Positions 56,001 through 64,000 of a DNA stretch of 64,000 bases are shown in pieces. The stretch is taken from positions 6,879,001-6,943,000 of the forward strand of contig NZ_CP054916.1 in the NCBI RefSeq assembly GCF_013364155.1, written 5' to 3'. The translations under genes and the position numbers were made by a program. This stretch comes from Streptomyces sp. NA02950. GTDB lineage: Bacteria; Actinomycetota; Actinomycetes; Streptomycetales; Streptomycetaceae. Below the pieces are notes generated by a model, which saw only the letters and a list, made by a program, of their open reading frames with translations, had not been told where the DNA came from and searched no databases. The number at the start of each line of letters is the position of its first letter. Position 1 is the first letter of the stretch.

Positions 56001-57633
56001 CAAGACCCGGCACTCCACCCCGGGCGTCGGGCTGATCTCCCCGCCGCCGCACCACGACATCTACTCCATCGAGGACCTGGCCCAGCTGATCCACGACCTG
56101 AAGAACGCCAACCCCCAGGCGCGCATTCACGTCAAGCTGGTCTCCGAGGTGGGTGTGGGCACCGTGGCCGCGGGCGTCTCCAAGGCCCATGCCGATGTGG
56201 TGCTGATCTCCGGCCACGACGGCGGCACCGGCGCCTCCCCGCTCACCTCGCTGAAGCACGCGGGCGGCCCCTGGGAGCTGGGCCTCGCCGAGACCCAGCA
56301 GACCCTGCTGCTCAACGGGTTGCGCGACCGTATCGTGGTGCAGACCGACGGCCAGCTGAAGACCGGCCGTGACGTGGTCATCGCCGCGCTGCTGGGTGCC
56401 GAGGAGTTCGGCTTCGCCACCGCCCCGCTGGTGGTCTCCGGCTGCGTCATGATGCGCGTCTGCCACCTGGACACCTGCCCGGTCGGCATCGCCACCCAGA
56501 ACCCGGTGCTGCGCGAGCGCTACAACGGCAAGGCCGAGTTCGTGGTGAACTTCTTCCAGTTCATCGCCGAGGAGGTCCGCGAGCTCCTGGCCGAGCTGGG
56601 CTTCCGCAGCCTCGACGAGGCCATCGGCCACGCCGAGCTGCTGGACACCACCCGCGCCGTCAAGCACTGGAAGGCGCAGGGCCTGGACCTGGCCCCGCTG
56701 CTGTACGTGCCGGAGCTGCCCGAGGGCGCCGTCCGCCACCAGGCGGTCGAGCAGGACCACGGGCTGGCCAAGGCGCTGGACAACGAGCTGATCAAGCTGG
56801 CGGCCGACGCGCTGAACGCCGAGACCGCCGAGGCGGCCCAGCCGGTCCGCGCCCAGGTCGCGATCCGCAACATCAACCGGACCGTCGGCACCATGCTGGG
56901 CCATGAGGTGACCCGGAAGTTCGGCGGCGCCGGACTGCCCGACGACACGATCGACATCACCTTCACCGGTTCGGCCGGCCAGTCCTTCGGCGCGTTCGTG
57001 CCCCGCGGGGTCACCCTGCGGCTGGAGGGCGACGCCAACGACTACGTCGGCAAGGGCCTGTCCGGTGGCCGGGTGGTGGTCCGCCCGGACCGCGGCGCCG
57101 ACCACCTCGCCGAGTACTCCACCATCGCGGGCAACACCCTCGCCTACGGCGCGACCAGCGGTGAGATGTTCCTGCGCGGCCGGGTGGGCGAGCGGTTCTG
57201 CGTCCGCAACTCCGGTGCCACCGTGGTCTCCGAGGGCGTGGGCGACCACGGCTGCGAGTACATGACCGGTGGCCGGGCGGTTGTCCTCGGCACGACCGGG
57301 CGCAACTTCGCGGCCGGTATGTCCGGCGGTATCGCGTACGTCATCGACCTGGACCGGGACAACGTCAACGGCGAGCTGGTGGGCGCCATCGGCGAGCTGG
57401 ACGACACCGACAAGCAGTGGCTGCACGACGCGGTGCGACGCCACCAGGAGGAGACCGGCTCCACCGTCGCGGGCGCGCTGCTCGAGGACTGGGACGCCGC
57501 CCTCGCCCGGTTCAGCAAGATCATCCCCGCTACCTACCAGGCCGTGCTCGCCGCCAAGGACGCCGCCGAGCGAGCCGGGCTCTCCGAGTCCGAGACCACC
57601 GAGAAGATGATGGAGGCGGCGACCAATGGCTGA
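53083..57633 (+). CDS. gltB: Glutamate synthase large subunit
   Basis: A 1516-residue iron-sulfur flavoprotein making two glutamates from glutamine and 2-oxoglutarate. ATG 53083 has GGGAGAG just upstream; ATG 53062 is also in frame. The N-terminal glutaminase nucleophile is Cys22 in [11 protein letters not shown], exposed by removal of the propeptide. [20 protein letters not shown] is in that domain. The FMN domain has [20 protein letters not shown], and the 3Fe-4S Cys set is in [20 protein letters not shown]. The C-terminal beta-helix ends with GYxxGG-like [20 protein letters not shown]. It overlaps gltD by 8 bp. Confidence 0.98.
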   Translation: MRSASHPARQGMYDPRNEHDACGVGFVATLTGEASHELVEQALTVLRNLEHRGATGSEPDSGDGAGILVQVPDAFLRETVTGFELPEAGAYAVGIAFLPEAAAEGAAAAARIESIAAEEGLTVLGWREVPVAPDLLGNGARTTMPAFSQLFVTDGVSTGVALDRKAFVLRKRAEREAGVYFPSLSSRTLVYKGMLTTGQLEPFFPDLSDRRFATAIALVHSRFSTNTFPSWPLAHPYRFVAHNGEINTVQGNRNWMRARESQLMSELFGEKELDRIFPVCTPDASDSATFDEVLELLHLGGRSLPHSVLMMVPEAWENHPSMDPARRAFYQYHSTMMEPWDGPACVTFTDGTQVGAVLDRNGLRPGRYWVTDDGLVVLSSEVGVLDIDPSKVVRKGRLQPGRMFLVDTVEHRIIEDDEIKAQLAAERPYAEWLEAGLIDLADLPEREHIVHTHASVTRRQQTFGYTEEELRVLLAPMAKTGAEPIGSMGTDSPIAALSERPRLLFDYFTQLFAQVTNPPLDAIREELVTSLISSLGPQGNLLEPTAASCRSVTLPFPVIDNDELAKLIHINADGDMPGLKAATLSGLYRVGGGGQALATRLDEICAEADAAIEDGARLIVLSDRHSDAEHAPIPSLLLTSAVHHHLIRTKQRTQVGLLVEAGDVREVHHVALLIGYGAAAVNPYLAMESVEDLVRAGTFLPGTEAETAIRNLIKALGKGVLKVMSKMGISTVASYRGAQVFEAVGLDESFVDTYFHGTATKIGGAGLDVVAKEVAARHAKAYPASGIPSAHRALDIGGEYQWRREGEPHLFDPETVFRLQHSTRARRYDIFKQYTERVNEQSERLMTLRGLFAFKSERPSIPIEEVEPVSEIVKRFSTGAMSYGSISQEAHETLAIAMNQLGGKSNTGEGGEDSERLHDPARRSSIKQVASGRFGVTSEYLVNSDDIQIKMAQGAKPGEGGQLPGHKVYPWVAKTRHSTPGVGLISPPPHHDIYSIEDLAQLIHDLKNANPQARIHVKLVSEVGVGTVAAGVSKAHADVVLISGHDGGTGASPLTSLKHAGGPWELGLAETQQTLLLNGLRDRIVVQTDGQLKTGRDVVIAALLGAEEFGFATAPLVVSGCVMMRVCHLDTCPVGIATQNPVLRERYNGKAEFVVNFFQFIAEEVRELLAELGFRSLDEAIGHAELLDTTRAVKHWKAQGLDLAPLLYVPELPEGAVRHQAVEQDHGLAKALDNELIKLAADALNAETAEAAQPVRAQVAIRNINRTVGTMLGHEVTRKFGGAGLPDDTIDITFTGSAGQSFGAFVPRGVTLRLEGDANDYVGKGLSGGRVVVRPDRGADHLAEYSTIAGNTLAYGATSGEMFLRGRVGERFCVRNSGATVVSEGVGDHGCEYMTGGRAVVLGTTGRNFAAGMSGGIAYVIDLDRDNVNGELVGAIGELDDTDKQWLHDAVRRHQEETGSTVAGALLEDWDAALARFSKIIPATYQAVLAAKDAAERAGLSESETTEKMMEAATNG

Positions 57634-59086
57634 CCCCAAGGGCTTCCTGACCACTGACCGCGAGGTCGCCAAGACCCGTCCGGTGGACGAGCGCGTCAAG
57701 GACTGGAACGAGGTCTACGTCCCCGGCTCCCTGCTGCCGATCATCAGCAAGCAGGCCGGGCGCTGCATGGACTGCGGCATCCCGTTCTGTCACAACGGCT
57801 GTCCGCTGGGGAACCTCATCCCCGAGTGGAACGAGTACGCCTACCGCGAGGACTGGCGCGAGGCCAGCGAGCGGCTGCACGCCACCAACAACTTCCCGGA
57901 GTTCACCGGGCGGCTGTGCCCGGCCCCGTGCGAGTCTGCGTGTGTCCTCGGCATCAACCAGCCGCCGGTGACCATCAAGAACGTCGAGGTCACCATCATC
58001 GACAAGGCATGGGAGGCCGGCGATGTCACCCCGCAGCCGCCGGAGCGGCTGAGCGGCAAGACCGTCGCCGTCATCGGCTCGGGCCCGGCGGGCCTGGCCG
58101 CCGCCCAGCAGCTGACCCGGGCCGGCCACACGGTCGCGGTGTACGAGCGCGCCGACCGCATCGGCGGGCTGCTGCGTTACGGCATCCCCGAGTTCAAGAT
58201 GGAGAAGCGCCACATCAACCGCCGTATCGAGCAGATGCGCGCGGAGGGCACCAAGTTCCGTACCGAGGTGGAGATCGGCCGCGACATCGACGCGGCCAAG
58301 CTGCGCCGCCGCTATGACGCGGTGGTCATCGCGGCCGGTGCCACCACGGCCCGCGACCTGCCGGTGCCCGGCCGGGAGCTCAACGGCATCCACCAGGCGA
58401 TGGAGTACCTGCCGCTGTCCAACAAGGTGCAGGAGGGCGACCTCACCACGTCCCCGATCAGCGCCGAGGGCAAGCATGTGGTGGTGATCGGCGGCGGTGA
58501 CACCGGCGCGGACTGCGTGGGCACCGCCCACCGCCAGGGCGCCGCCTCCGTCACCCAGCTGGAGATCATGCCCAAGCCGGGCGAGGAGCGGAACGCCAAC
58601 CAGCCCTGGCCCACCTTCCCGATGCTCTACAAGGTCACCTCGGCCCACGAGGAGGGCGGTGAGCGGGTCTACTCCGTCTCCACCACCCATTTCGAGGGCG
58701 ACGAGGACGGCAACGTCCAGTGGCTGCATCTGATCGAGGTGGAGTTCAAGGACGGCAAGCTGGAGCAGAAGGCCGGCACCGAGCGGAAGATCCCCGCCCA
58801 GCTGGTCACCCTGGCCATGGGCTTCACCGGCACCGACCGGGAGAACGGCTTGGTCGAGCAGTTCGGCCTGGAGCTGGACGAGCGCGGCAACGTGGCGCGC
58901 GATGCCTCCTTCGCCACCAATGTGGACGGGGTCTTCGTGGCGGGCGACGCGGGCCGCGGCCAGTCGCTGATCGTCTGGGCCATCGCCGAGGGCCGCTCCG
59001 CCGCCCGCGGGGTGGACCGCTACCTGGCGGGGACCAGCGCCCTGCCCGCCCCGATCCGTCCCACCGACCGCTCCCTCATGGTCTGA
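57626..59086 (+). CDS. gltD: Glutamate synthase small subunit
   Basis: A 486-residue FAD protein with two 4Fe-4S clusters that passes electrons from NADPH to GltB. The N-terminal Cys clusters are [17 protein letters not shown] and [15 protein letters not shown] binding is [25 protein letters not shown] binding is [20 protein letters not shown]. The end has [23 protein letters not shown] 57626 lies inside the gltB end, so the subunits are translationally coupled. Confidence 0.98.
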   Translation: MADPKGFLTTDREVAKTRPVDERVKDWNEVYVPGSLLPIISKQAGRCMDCGIPFCHNGCPLGNLIPEWNEYAYREDWREASERLHATNNFPEFTGRLCPAPCESACVLGINQPPVTIKNVEVTIIDKAWEAGDVTPQPPERLSGKTVAVIGSGPAGLAAAQQLTRAGHTVAVYERADRIGGLLRYGIPEFKMEKRHINRRIEQMRAEGTKFRTEVEIGRDIDAAKLRRRYDAVVIAAGATTARDLPVPGRELNGIHQAMEYLPLSNKVQEGDLTTSPISAEGKHVVVIGGGDTGADCVGTAHRQGAASVTQLEIMPKPGEERNANQPWPTFPMLYKVTSAHEEGGERVYSVSTTHFEGDEDGNVQWLHLIEVEFKDGKLEQKAGTERKIPAQLVTLAMGFTGTDRENGLVEQFGLELDERGNVARDASFATNVDGVFVAGDAGRGQSLIVWAIAEGRSAARGVDRYLAGTSALPAPIRPTDRSLMV

Positions 59087-59194
59087 CCCCTCCCCAGATC
59101 TCTCCAGGTCTCCGCCCGTACAACGGCGTACGGAACCGGCCGCGCGGCGCCCTCCCCCCTTACCCGACCGGGGCGGGCGCCGCGTGGCGTTTGC

Positions 59195-59998
59195 ATGCCG
59201 TTGACAGGTCGTCGCGGCCACCGCGATCAACCCCAACACGCCCAGGTGGCCTGGCTCAAGACCCCGAACGCCGGACAGCTCTGCGGTGTCCTGGTGCTCG
59301 TCCTGGCGGGTGCGGCCTGCGCCGCCGTACCGGTGCGGCCGCCCGGACGACTCGGCCCGCGCCGGCTCGCGCTGCCCCTGCTGGCCGTCCCGCCGGCCGT
59401 GCTGCTGCTGGTGTCCTCCGTCCATCCGCTCTACCACGACCGGTACATCCCGTACTGCCACACCGGACTGGCCCTGCTCATCGGCGCGGCCGCCGACCGG
59501 CTGCTGCGCACCGTCCCCCGGCCGAAGGCGGAGGCCGCGGTCGTCACCCTGGGGACCGTGGCGGCGTTGCTGCCGTCCTGGCTGGCGCTGCGGACCCCCG
59601 GGTCCCCCAGGACGACACCAACGCGGTGTCCGCGGCGGTGGGATCGATGTCCCGGCCCGGCGACGGGGTGCTCTTCCTGCCCGCGCAGCGGCGCGAGTCC
59701 CGGCTGACCCACCCCTCGGACTTCGCCGGGCGGCCGGATCTGGCACTGGGTCAGGACCCGGTGTCCTCCGGCACCCTCTACGGCATCGAGCGCGCCCCCG
59801 AGGAGATCCGGACCCGGATGCTGGCCGTCGACCGCATCGTCACCCTGACCGACCCGCCCCGGCCGCCCGAGGGACAACACGCCCACCGCGCAGCCCCACA
59901 TCAAGGAGACGGTGCTCGCCGAGCGCTTCGAGCGCTGTGCCCACCGGACGGCCGGGGGACTGGTGATCAGCGTCTACGCGCGCCGGGGGAGGCGCTGA
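59195..59998 (+). pseudogene. Membrane glycosyltransferase remnant
   Basis: Pieces of one membrane protein appear in alternating frames. The first is QVAWLKTPNAGQLCGVLVLV through PLYHDRYIPYCHTGLALLIG. Then, after a shift near 59600, VGSMSRPGDGVLFLPAQRRE and DLALGQDPVSSGTLYGIERA follow. After another shift near 59885, ETVLAERFERCAHRTAGGLV ends at 59998. Another shift is seen at about 59240 (INPNTP then QVAWL). This matches the C-terminal part of a Streptomyces GT39-like mannosyltransferase. The N-terminal catalytic part is missing. It is a decayed gene. Confidence 0.7.
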
Positions 59999-60018
59999 CC
60001 CCGGGTGCGCGGGCGCCC

Positions 60019-60498
60019 TCACCCCTGCTGCTCACCCTCCACCAGACGGGCGGGGAAGCCGCCGGTGGCGACCGGGCCCCAGCGGGTCGGGGTGACGCGG
60101 ATCAGCGACTTGCCCTGCTTGCGCATGGCCGAGCGGTACTCGTCCCAGTCCGGGTGCTCACCGGCGATGTTGCGGTAGTACTCGACCAGCGGTTCGACGG
60201 AGTCGGGCATGTCGATCACCTCGGCGGTGCCGTCGATCTGGACCCACGGGCCGTTCCACTCGTCGGAGAGCACCACCAGGCTGACCGCCGGGTCACGGCG
60301 TGCGTTGCGCACCTTGGCGCGCTCGGGATAGGTGGACATGACGATCCGCCCTGAGTCGTCGACACCGCAGGTCAGCGGGGACGCCTGGGGGGAGCCGTCG
60401 GTCCGGCGGGTCATCAGCAGGGCGCGGTGGCGCGGGCGTACGAACTCCAGCAGCTCATCGATGCCGACAGTGGTGTTGGTGGCGATGGAGGGGCTCAT
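60019..60498 (-). CDS. PPOX-class flavin/F420-dependent oxidoreductase
   Basis: A 159-residue split beta-barrel protein of the pyridoxine-phosphate-oxidase-like superfamily. It begins MSPSIATNTTVGIDELLEFV and has RALLMTRRTDGSPQASPLTC, SGRIVMSTYPERAKVRNARR, DPAVSLVVLSDEWNGPWVQI, GTAEVIDMPDSVEPLVEYYR and SLIRVTPTRWGPVA. In actinomycetes such proteins often use F420, but FMN or heme cannot be excluded. ATG 60498 has TACGCT 6 nt upstream with no Shine-Dalgarno. It follows the metalloprotein gene on the same strand. Confidence 0.88.
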   Translation of the reverse strand: MSPSIATNTTVGIDELLEFVRPRHRALLMTRRTDGSPQASPLTCGVDDSGRIVMSTYPERAKVRNARRDPAVSLVVLSDEWNGPWVQIDGTAEVIDMPDSVEPLVEYYRNIAGEHPDWDEYRSAMRKQGKSLIRVTPTRWGPVATGGFPARLVEGEQQG

Positions 60499-60559
60499 GA
60501 GCCGAGCGTACGACGTGCGGCGCGGCACCGCCCGCAGGGTTCCGGCGGGCGCGCCCGCG

Positions 60560-61480
60560 TCAGGTGTCGCACTCCAGAACCGTGCGGCACAGACCGCAGC
60601 GGGCCCGCATCCGCCCGCGCACCGGCACCCGGATCCGCTGACGGCACGTCGGGCAGGGGAAGGAGACATGCAGCGGACGGCCGCCGTCGAAGGTGTAGTC
60701 ACCGCCGGTGGCCAGTGGGGTGAGCGGGCCCGGGGCGCGCGATCCGGCCTCGGCCAGTGACCGGGCCGACCGGCGGTCCCGGGCGTAGCGGTGACGGCCC
60801 GTCCATCCGGCCGCGGCCAGCGGTGGCTGCCGCTGGTCCCGCTCCGCCAGCTCCAGCCCCTTCGTGTACGCCTCGTACGCCTGCGGGCTGGTGAACCAGG
60901 GCCGGGGGTCCTCGTTGAAGAACATCGCCCGTTTGGCCAGGACGTAACCGAATTCCTCCGGGGTCAGATAACCGAGTTTCTGGCTGGTGAGCCGGTCCTG
61001 GCGGTAGGCGTCGAGCAGCAGCCAGCCGGTGCCGAGATAGGCGGCGGTGGTGTCGGTGAGGATTTCGTTGTCGCGGCTGCCGGGAAAGGTGAGATCGAGA
61101 CGGTGCAGATACACATGCGTCACCTCGTGGGCGAGGGCCGCGCCGATGTCGCGCCGGTGCTCCTTGAAACGGGAGTTGAGCTCGATGAAGTACTCCGGGC
61201 CCGCGGCCAGATCGACATTGCCCGCATGCTCCATCTCGCGGAAACTCACGATCATCCGGGCGTCGGGAAGCATCAGGTGCCGCACCATCACCCGGGCGAC
61301 CCGCTGCACCCCGAGATAGAGATCGTCCTGGTCGGAGAAGGCCACATCGCCGGGGACCACGCTGACGCCGAACCGTTCCACCGAGTCCCGGGACAGCCGC
61401 CGGTAGAGCGCGGTGATCGAGGACCGGACGGTGTCCAGATGGGGAAATCCGCGCTTGATGTCACTGCCCGGTGCCGCCAC
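60560..61480 (-). CDS. HExxH protein with C-terminal zinc ribbon
   Basis: A 306-residue protein I cannot assign to a named family. The middle has ALAHEVTHVYLHRLD with zinc-peptidase motif HEVTH (118-122). DNEILTDTTAAYLGTGWLLL downstream supplies Glu/Asp residues typical of a third metal ligand. The C-terminus has a Cys4 zinc ribbon, Cys276, Cys279, Cys295 and Cys298 (CPTC ... CGLC). No signal peptide or membrane helix is seen, so it is probably cytoplasmic. The GTG start is at 61480. It is divergent from a secreted trypsin gene; a proteolytic role is inferred only from the HExxH. Confidence 0.75.
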   Translation of the reverse strand: MAAPGSDIKRGFPHLDTVRSSITALYRRLSRDSVERFGVSVVPGDVAFSDQDDLYLGVQRVARVMVRHLMLPDARMIVSFREMEHAGNVDLAAGPEYFIELNSRFKEHRRDIGAALAHEVTHVYLHRLDLTFPGSRDNEILTDTTAAYLGTGWLLLDAYRQDRLTSQKLGYLTPEEFGYVLAKRAMFFNEDPRPWFTSPQAYEAYTKGLELAERDQRQPPLAAAGWTGRHRYARDRRSARSLAEAGSRAPGPLTPLATGGDYTFDGGRPLHVSFPCPTCRQRIRVPVRGRMRARCGLCRTVLECDT

Positions 61481-61558
61481 GCCGTCACCCCGAGTCCGTA
61501 TTCAGCCGAGACCGTGTCAGAATTCCACGTTACGGACGTATTTCGCAGTGGCCGGTAG

Positions 61559-62518
<960 letters not shown>

Positions 62519-62538
62519 TCCCCGTCCCACCCACCCCC

Positions 62539-62573
62539 GGACCGGGGCCGGCCACCGCGGCCGGCCCCGGTTC
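62539..62573 (+). terminator. Terminator after trypsin gene
   Basis: ACCGGGGCCGGCC (62541-62553) pairs perfectly with GGCCGGCCCCGGT (62559-62571) around ACCGC, extended by further pairs, 20 bp beyond the stop. Confidence 0.75.
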
Positions 62574-62616
62574 CGCGCCGCCCGCCCCGGCCGAGGCGCG
62601 AGCTCCGGCCGAGGCG

Positions 62617-62994
62617 TCAGCTCTGGCCGTAGCAGATGCAGAAGGGGTGCCCCGCCGGATCGTTGAAGACCCGGAACCCCGACCGCTCACCCCCGCTGTC
62701 GTGCAGGAAGATCGCCCCCAGCTCGATCACCTCCCGCTGCGCCCGCTCCGCGTCCTCGCGGGTGGGTACGTCGAAATCCAGATGGAACTGCTGCGGATGG
62801 GCCGGGTCCGGCCAGCGCGGCGGCCGGTGGTCCGGAGCCAGCTGGAAGGCCAGCCGTCGGCCGTCCTCGGAGGTGAGCGTCGCCCACTCGGGGTCGCTGT
62901 CGTCCACCCGCCAGCCCAGGATCCGGCCGTAGAAGGCGGCCAGCGCGGCGGGGTCCGGACAGTCGATGACGGTGCACTGAAGTGTCGCGATCAT
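62617..62994 (-). CDS. VOC superfamily (glyoxalase-like) protein
   Basis: A 125-residue single-domain VOC protein. It begins MIATLQCTVIDCPDPAALAA and has FYGRILGWRVDDSDPEWATL, HPQQFHLDFDVPTREDAERA, and the end VFNDPAGHPFCICYGQS. Two betaalphabetabetabeta modules are present. The reaction is unknown: family members include glyoxalase I, dioxygenases and resistance proteins. ATG 62994 has TAGGGT 6 nt upstream with no Shine-Dalgarno, and that -10 is part of a 10-bp palindrome ACCCTAGGGT. Confidence 0.85.
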   Translation of the reverse strand: MIATLQCTVIDCPDPAALAAFYGRILGWRVDDSDPEWATLTSEDGRRLAFQLAPDHRPPRWPDPAHPQQFHLDFDVPTREDAERAQREVIELGAIFLHDSGGERSGFRVFNDPAGHPFCICYGQS

Positions 62995-63311
62995 GTGTCG
63001 ACCCTAGGGTGTACAGACCCCGGCGGACCCGGTCCGGACCCCGCTGCCGCATCGCCCCCGGCACGCTCCCGGACACGACGGAAAACCACCCATCAGGACG
63101 GACACATCCCCGTCACGGAGCGAAAAGTCCCGGGCACGGAGGGAGAAGTCCGGGGTCGGGGCGGGAAAATCCGGCAAGAAGTGGAACCTCCCCTCCCGAG
63201 GATCGCTCCTCCACGGTGGAGGAGCCGCGCCGGGGGCGGCGCCCCTCCGGCCGGACCGCCCCGTCCCCTCCTCAACCCCCCACCGGGGGCGGGGCGGTCC
63301 CGCAAGGCCCT
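62995..63311. other. Intergenic region with GC-rich dyads
   Basis: No gene is supported. It holds a palindrome GCTCCTCCAC-G-GTGGAGGAGC at 63205-63225 and an 11-bp inverted repeat GGACCGCCCCG (63253-63263) / CGGGGCGGTCC (63290-63300). Their role is unclear; they lie just outside the MITE-like element. Confidence 0.4.
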
Positions 63312-63504
63312 AGGGCCCGTCTTCAAAGGGGCCGCCCTGCTCCCGACGCCTGGCACGGCACCTCGCTGCGTTGTCGGAGTCGCCCGAGTACGCCCAGTAC
63401 GAGGGCGATCCTCCGCCTTGCGATGTTCCCCCAGCTACCGCTGGGAGGTGCCCCCTGCACCAGACGCCGCTCGCGGCCGGACGCCCCCTTTGAAGACGGA
63501 CCCT
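63312..63504. mobile_element. MITE-like element with 20-bp terminal inverted repeats
   Basis: The ends AGGGCCCGTCTTCAAAGGGG (63312-63331) and, inverted, CCCCTTTGAAGACGGACCCT (63485-63504) match at 19 of 20 bases. The 193-bp element has no coding capacity of its own. I recall very similar short sequences with GTCTTCAAA ends scattered in Streptomyces genomes, moved by transposases elsewhere. No clear target duplication is visible. Its right end is 28 bp from the chorismate mutase ATG. Confidence 0.65.
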
Positions 63505-63518
63505 CGCACCGGCTGGCA

Positions 63519-63524
63519 TAGGGT
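63519..63524 (+). promoter_or_regulatory. -10 element of the chorismate mutase gene
   Basis: TAGGGT (63519-63524) lies 8 nt before the ATG at 63533, with no Shine-Dalgarno. The -35 region would fall in the right end of the MITE-like element. Confidence 0.4.
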
Positions 63525-63532
63525 CGGGGTCC

Positions 63533-63925
63533 ATGACGCACAGCGAGACCCACCGCGCCGACGAGCCCGTCCGCACCAGCGCCCCCGGCGCGGACGGCGC
63601 CTCCGGCAGAACCCCCGCCACCGCCGCCCGGGACATCGACGACTCCGTCCTGGCCGAGCTGGCCCGGCTGCGCGACAGCATCGACAACATCGACGCGGCC
63701 GTGGTCCACATGCTCGCCGAGCGCTTCAAATGCACCCAGCAGGTCGGCCATCTCAAGGCCGCCCACAAACTCCCCCCGGCCGACCCCGGCCGCGAGGCCC
63801 GCCAGATCGCCCGGCTGCGCCAGCTCGCGGAGAGCGCCAAACTCGACCCGGCCTTCGCCGAGAAGCTGCTCAACTTCATCATCGCCGAGGTCATCCGGCA
63901 CCACGAGACCATCGCCCGTTCCTGA
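63533..63925 (+). CDS. Chorismate mutase, AroQ type
   Basis: A 130-residue all-helical chorismate mutase turning chorismate to prephenate for Phe and Tyr. After a disordered N-terminus of about 35 residues come LAELARLRDSIDNIDAAVVH, MLAERFKCTQQVGHLKAAHK, DPGREARQIARLRQLAESAK and LNFIIAEVIRHHETIARS. These supply the Arg/Lys/Glu active-site set of the short actinobacterial AroQ enzymes, which need DAHP synthase for full activity (known for Mycobacterium). It uses the same precursor as trpE, which is in this window. No dehydratase domain is fused. Confidence 0.92.
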   Translation: MTHSETHRADEPVRTSAPGADGASGRTPATAARDIDDSVLAELARLRDSIDNIDAAVVHMLAERFKCTQQVGHLKAAHKLPPADPGREARQIARLRQLAESAKLDPAFAEKLLNFIIAEVIRHHETIARS

Positions 63926-64000
63926 GCCCCGGCGCCCGGACCGCCCCCGCCGCCCCGGAGGGGCGCACTCCGGTGGCGCGCCCGGCCTCGCCCGCCCCCG

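Noticed and set aside
53053..57699. Minus-strand frame of about 1550 codons opposite gltB
   Set aside because: Antisense shadow of gltB with the same low-complexity composition; no ribosome-binding site or domain.

Overview
The window is GC-rich DNA from a Streptomyces-type actinomycete. It carries the end of a division cluster (sepF-ylmG/yggT-divIVA-ileS), lspA, an actinobacterial dnaE, the joint his/trp block with the dual-function isomerase gene priA, a run of trp-associated membrane-protein genes (TIGR02234, HGxxPAAW, DUF2752), lgt, gltBD and a trypsin very like Streptomyces griseus SGT. No rRNA, tRNA, CRISPR array or complete insertion sequence was seen. No species call is made.

Layout. 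1-5350: 3' end of sepF, a YggT protein, divIVA, and ileS read toward them. The ileS leader (about 5355-5600, minus strand) is a clear T-box with an AUC specifier and a hairpin hiding the ribosome-binding site, so control is at translation. 5978-8901: a Lys/Ala-rich DksA-type zinc-finger protein, lspA, an RluD-type pseudouridine synthase and a GNAT. 8923-16764: a mechanosensitive channel, a dienelactone-hydrolase-like protein, a Tat-exported PhoD phosphatase, two DsbA-like membrane proteins flanking an unknown membrane protein, and a DUF2252 protein. 17003-29095: dnaE, a small hydrophilic protein, a NYN-domain protein, an IPT/TIG protein, an ABC exporter pair, a DUF2567-like protein, YbaK, a LON-substrate-binding-domain protein and a membrane protein with beta-helix-like repeats.

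29251-50030 is the amino-acid supercluster: hisD-hisC-hisB-orf-hisH-priA-ridA-hisF, an accessory insertion (35082-40791), then a TIGR03085 protein, a septum-formation-like protein, hisI, trpE, three small membrane-protein genes, trpC, a probable trpM, trpB and trpA. No separate trpF or hisA is present; PriA is expected to supply both activities. The insertion holds a TIR/NB-ARC/TPR STAND protein divergent from a small three-helix membrane protein, with an inverted repeat between their two -10 elements. It also holds a HIT protein, a GH114-type lipoprotein and two decayed genes. The TIR/membrane pair is the best candidate for an undescribed system here, possibly defence or signalling.

50088-63925: a third DsbA-like protein, lgt with a strong terminator, a VIT1-type transporter, gltBD with GlnR-like boxes upstream, a decayed membrane glycosyltransferase, an F420/FMN-type oxidoreductase, an HExxH protein with a C-terminal zinc ribbon, the trypsin, a VOC protein, a MITE-like element with 20-bp inverted ends, and a chorismate mutase gene.

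Many starts lack a Shine-Dalgarno but have a TANNNT-like hexamer 6-8 nt upstream, as expected for leaderless mRNAs. Functions rest on recognised motifs and remembered family knowledge. No database search was possible.
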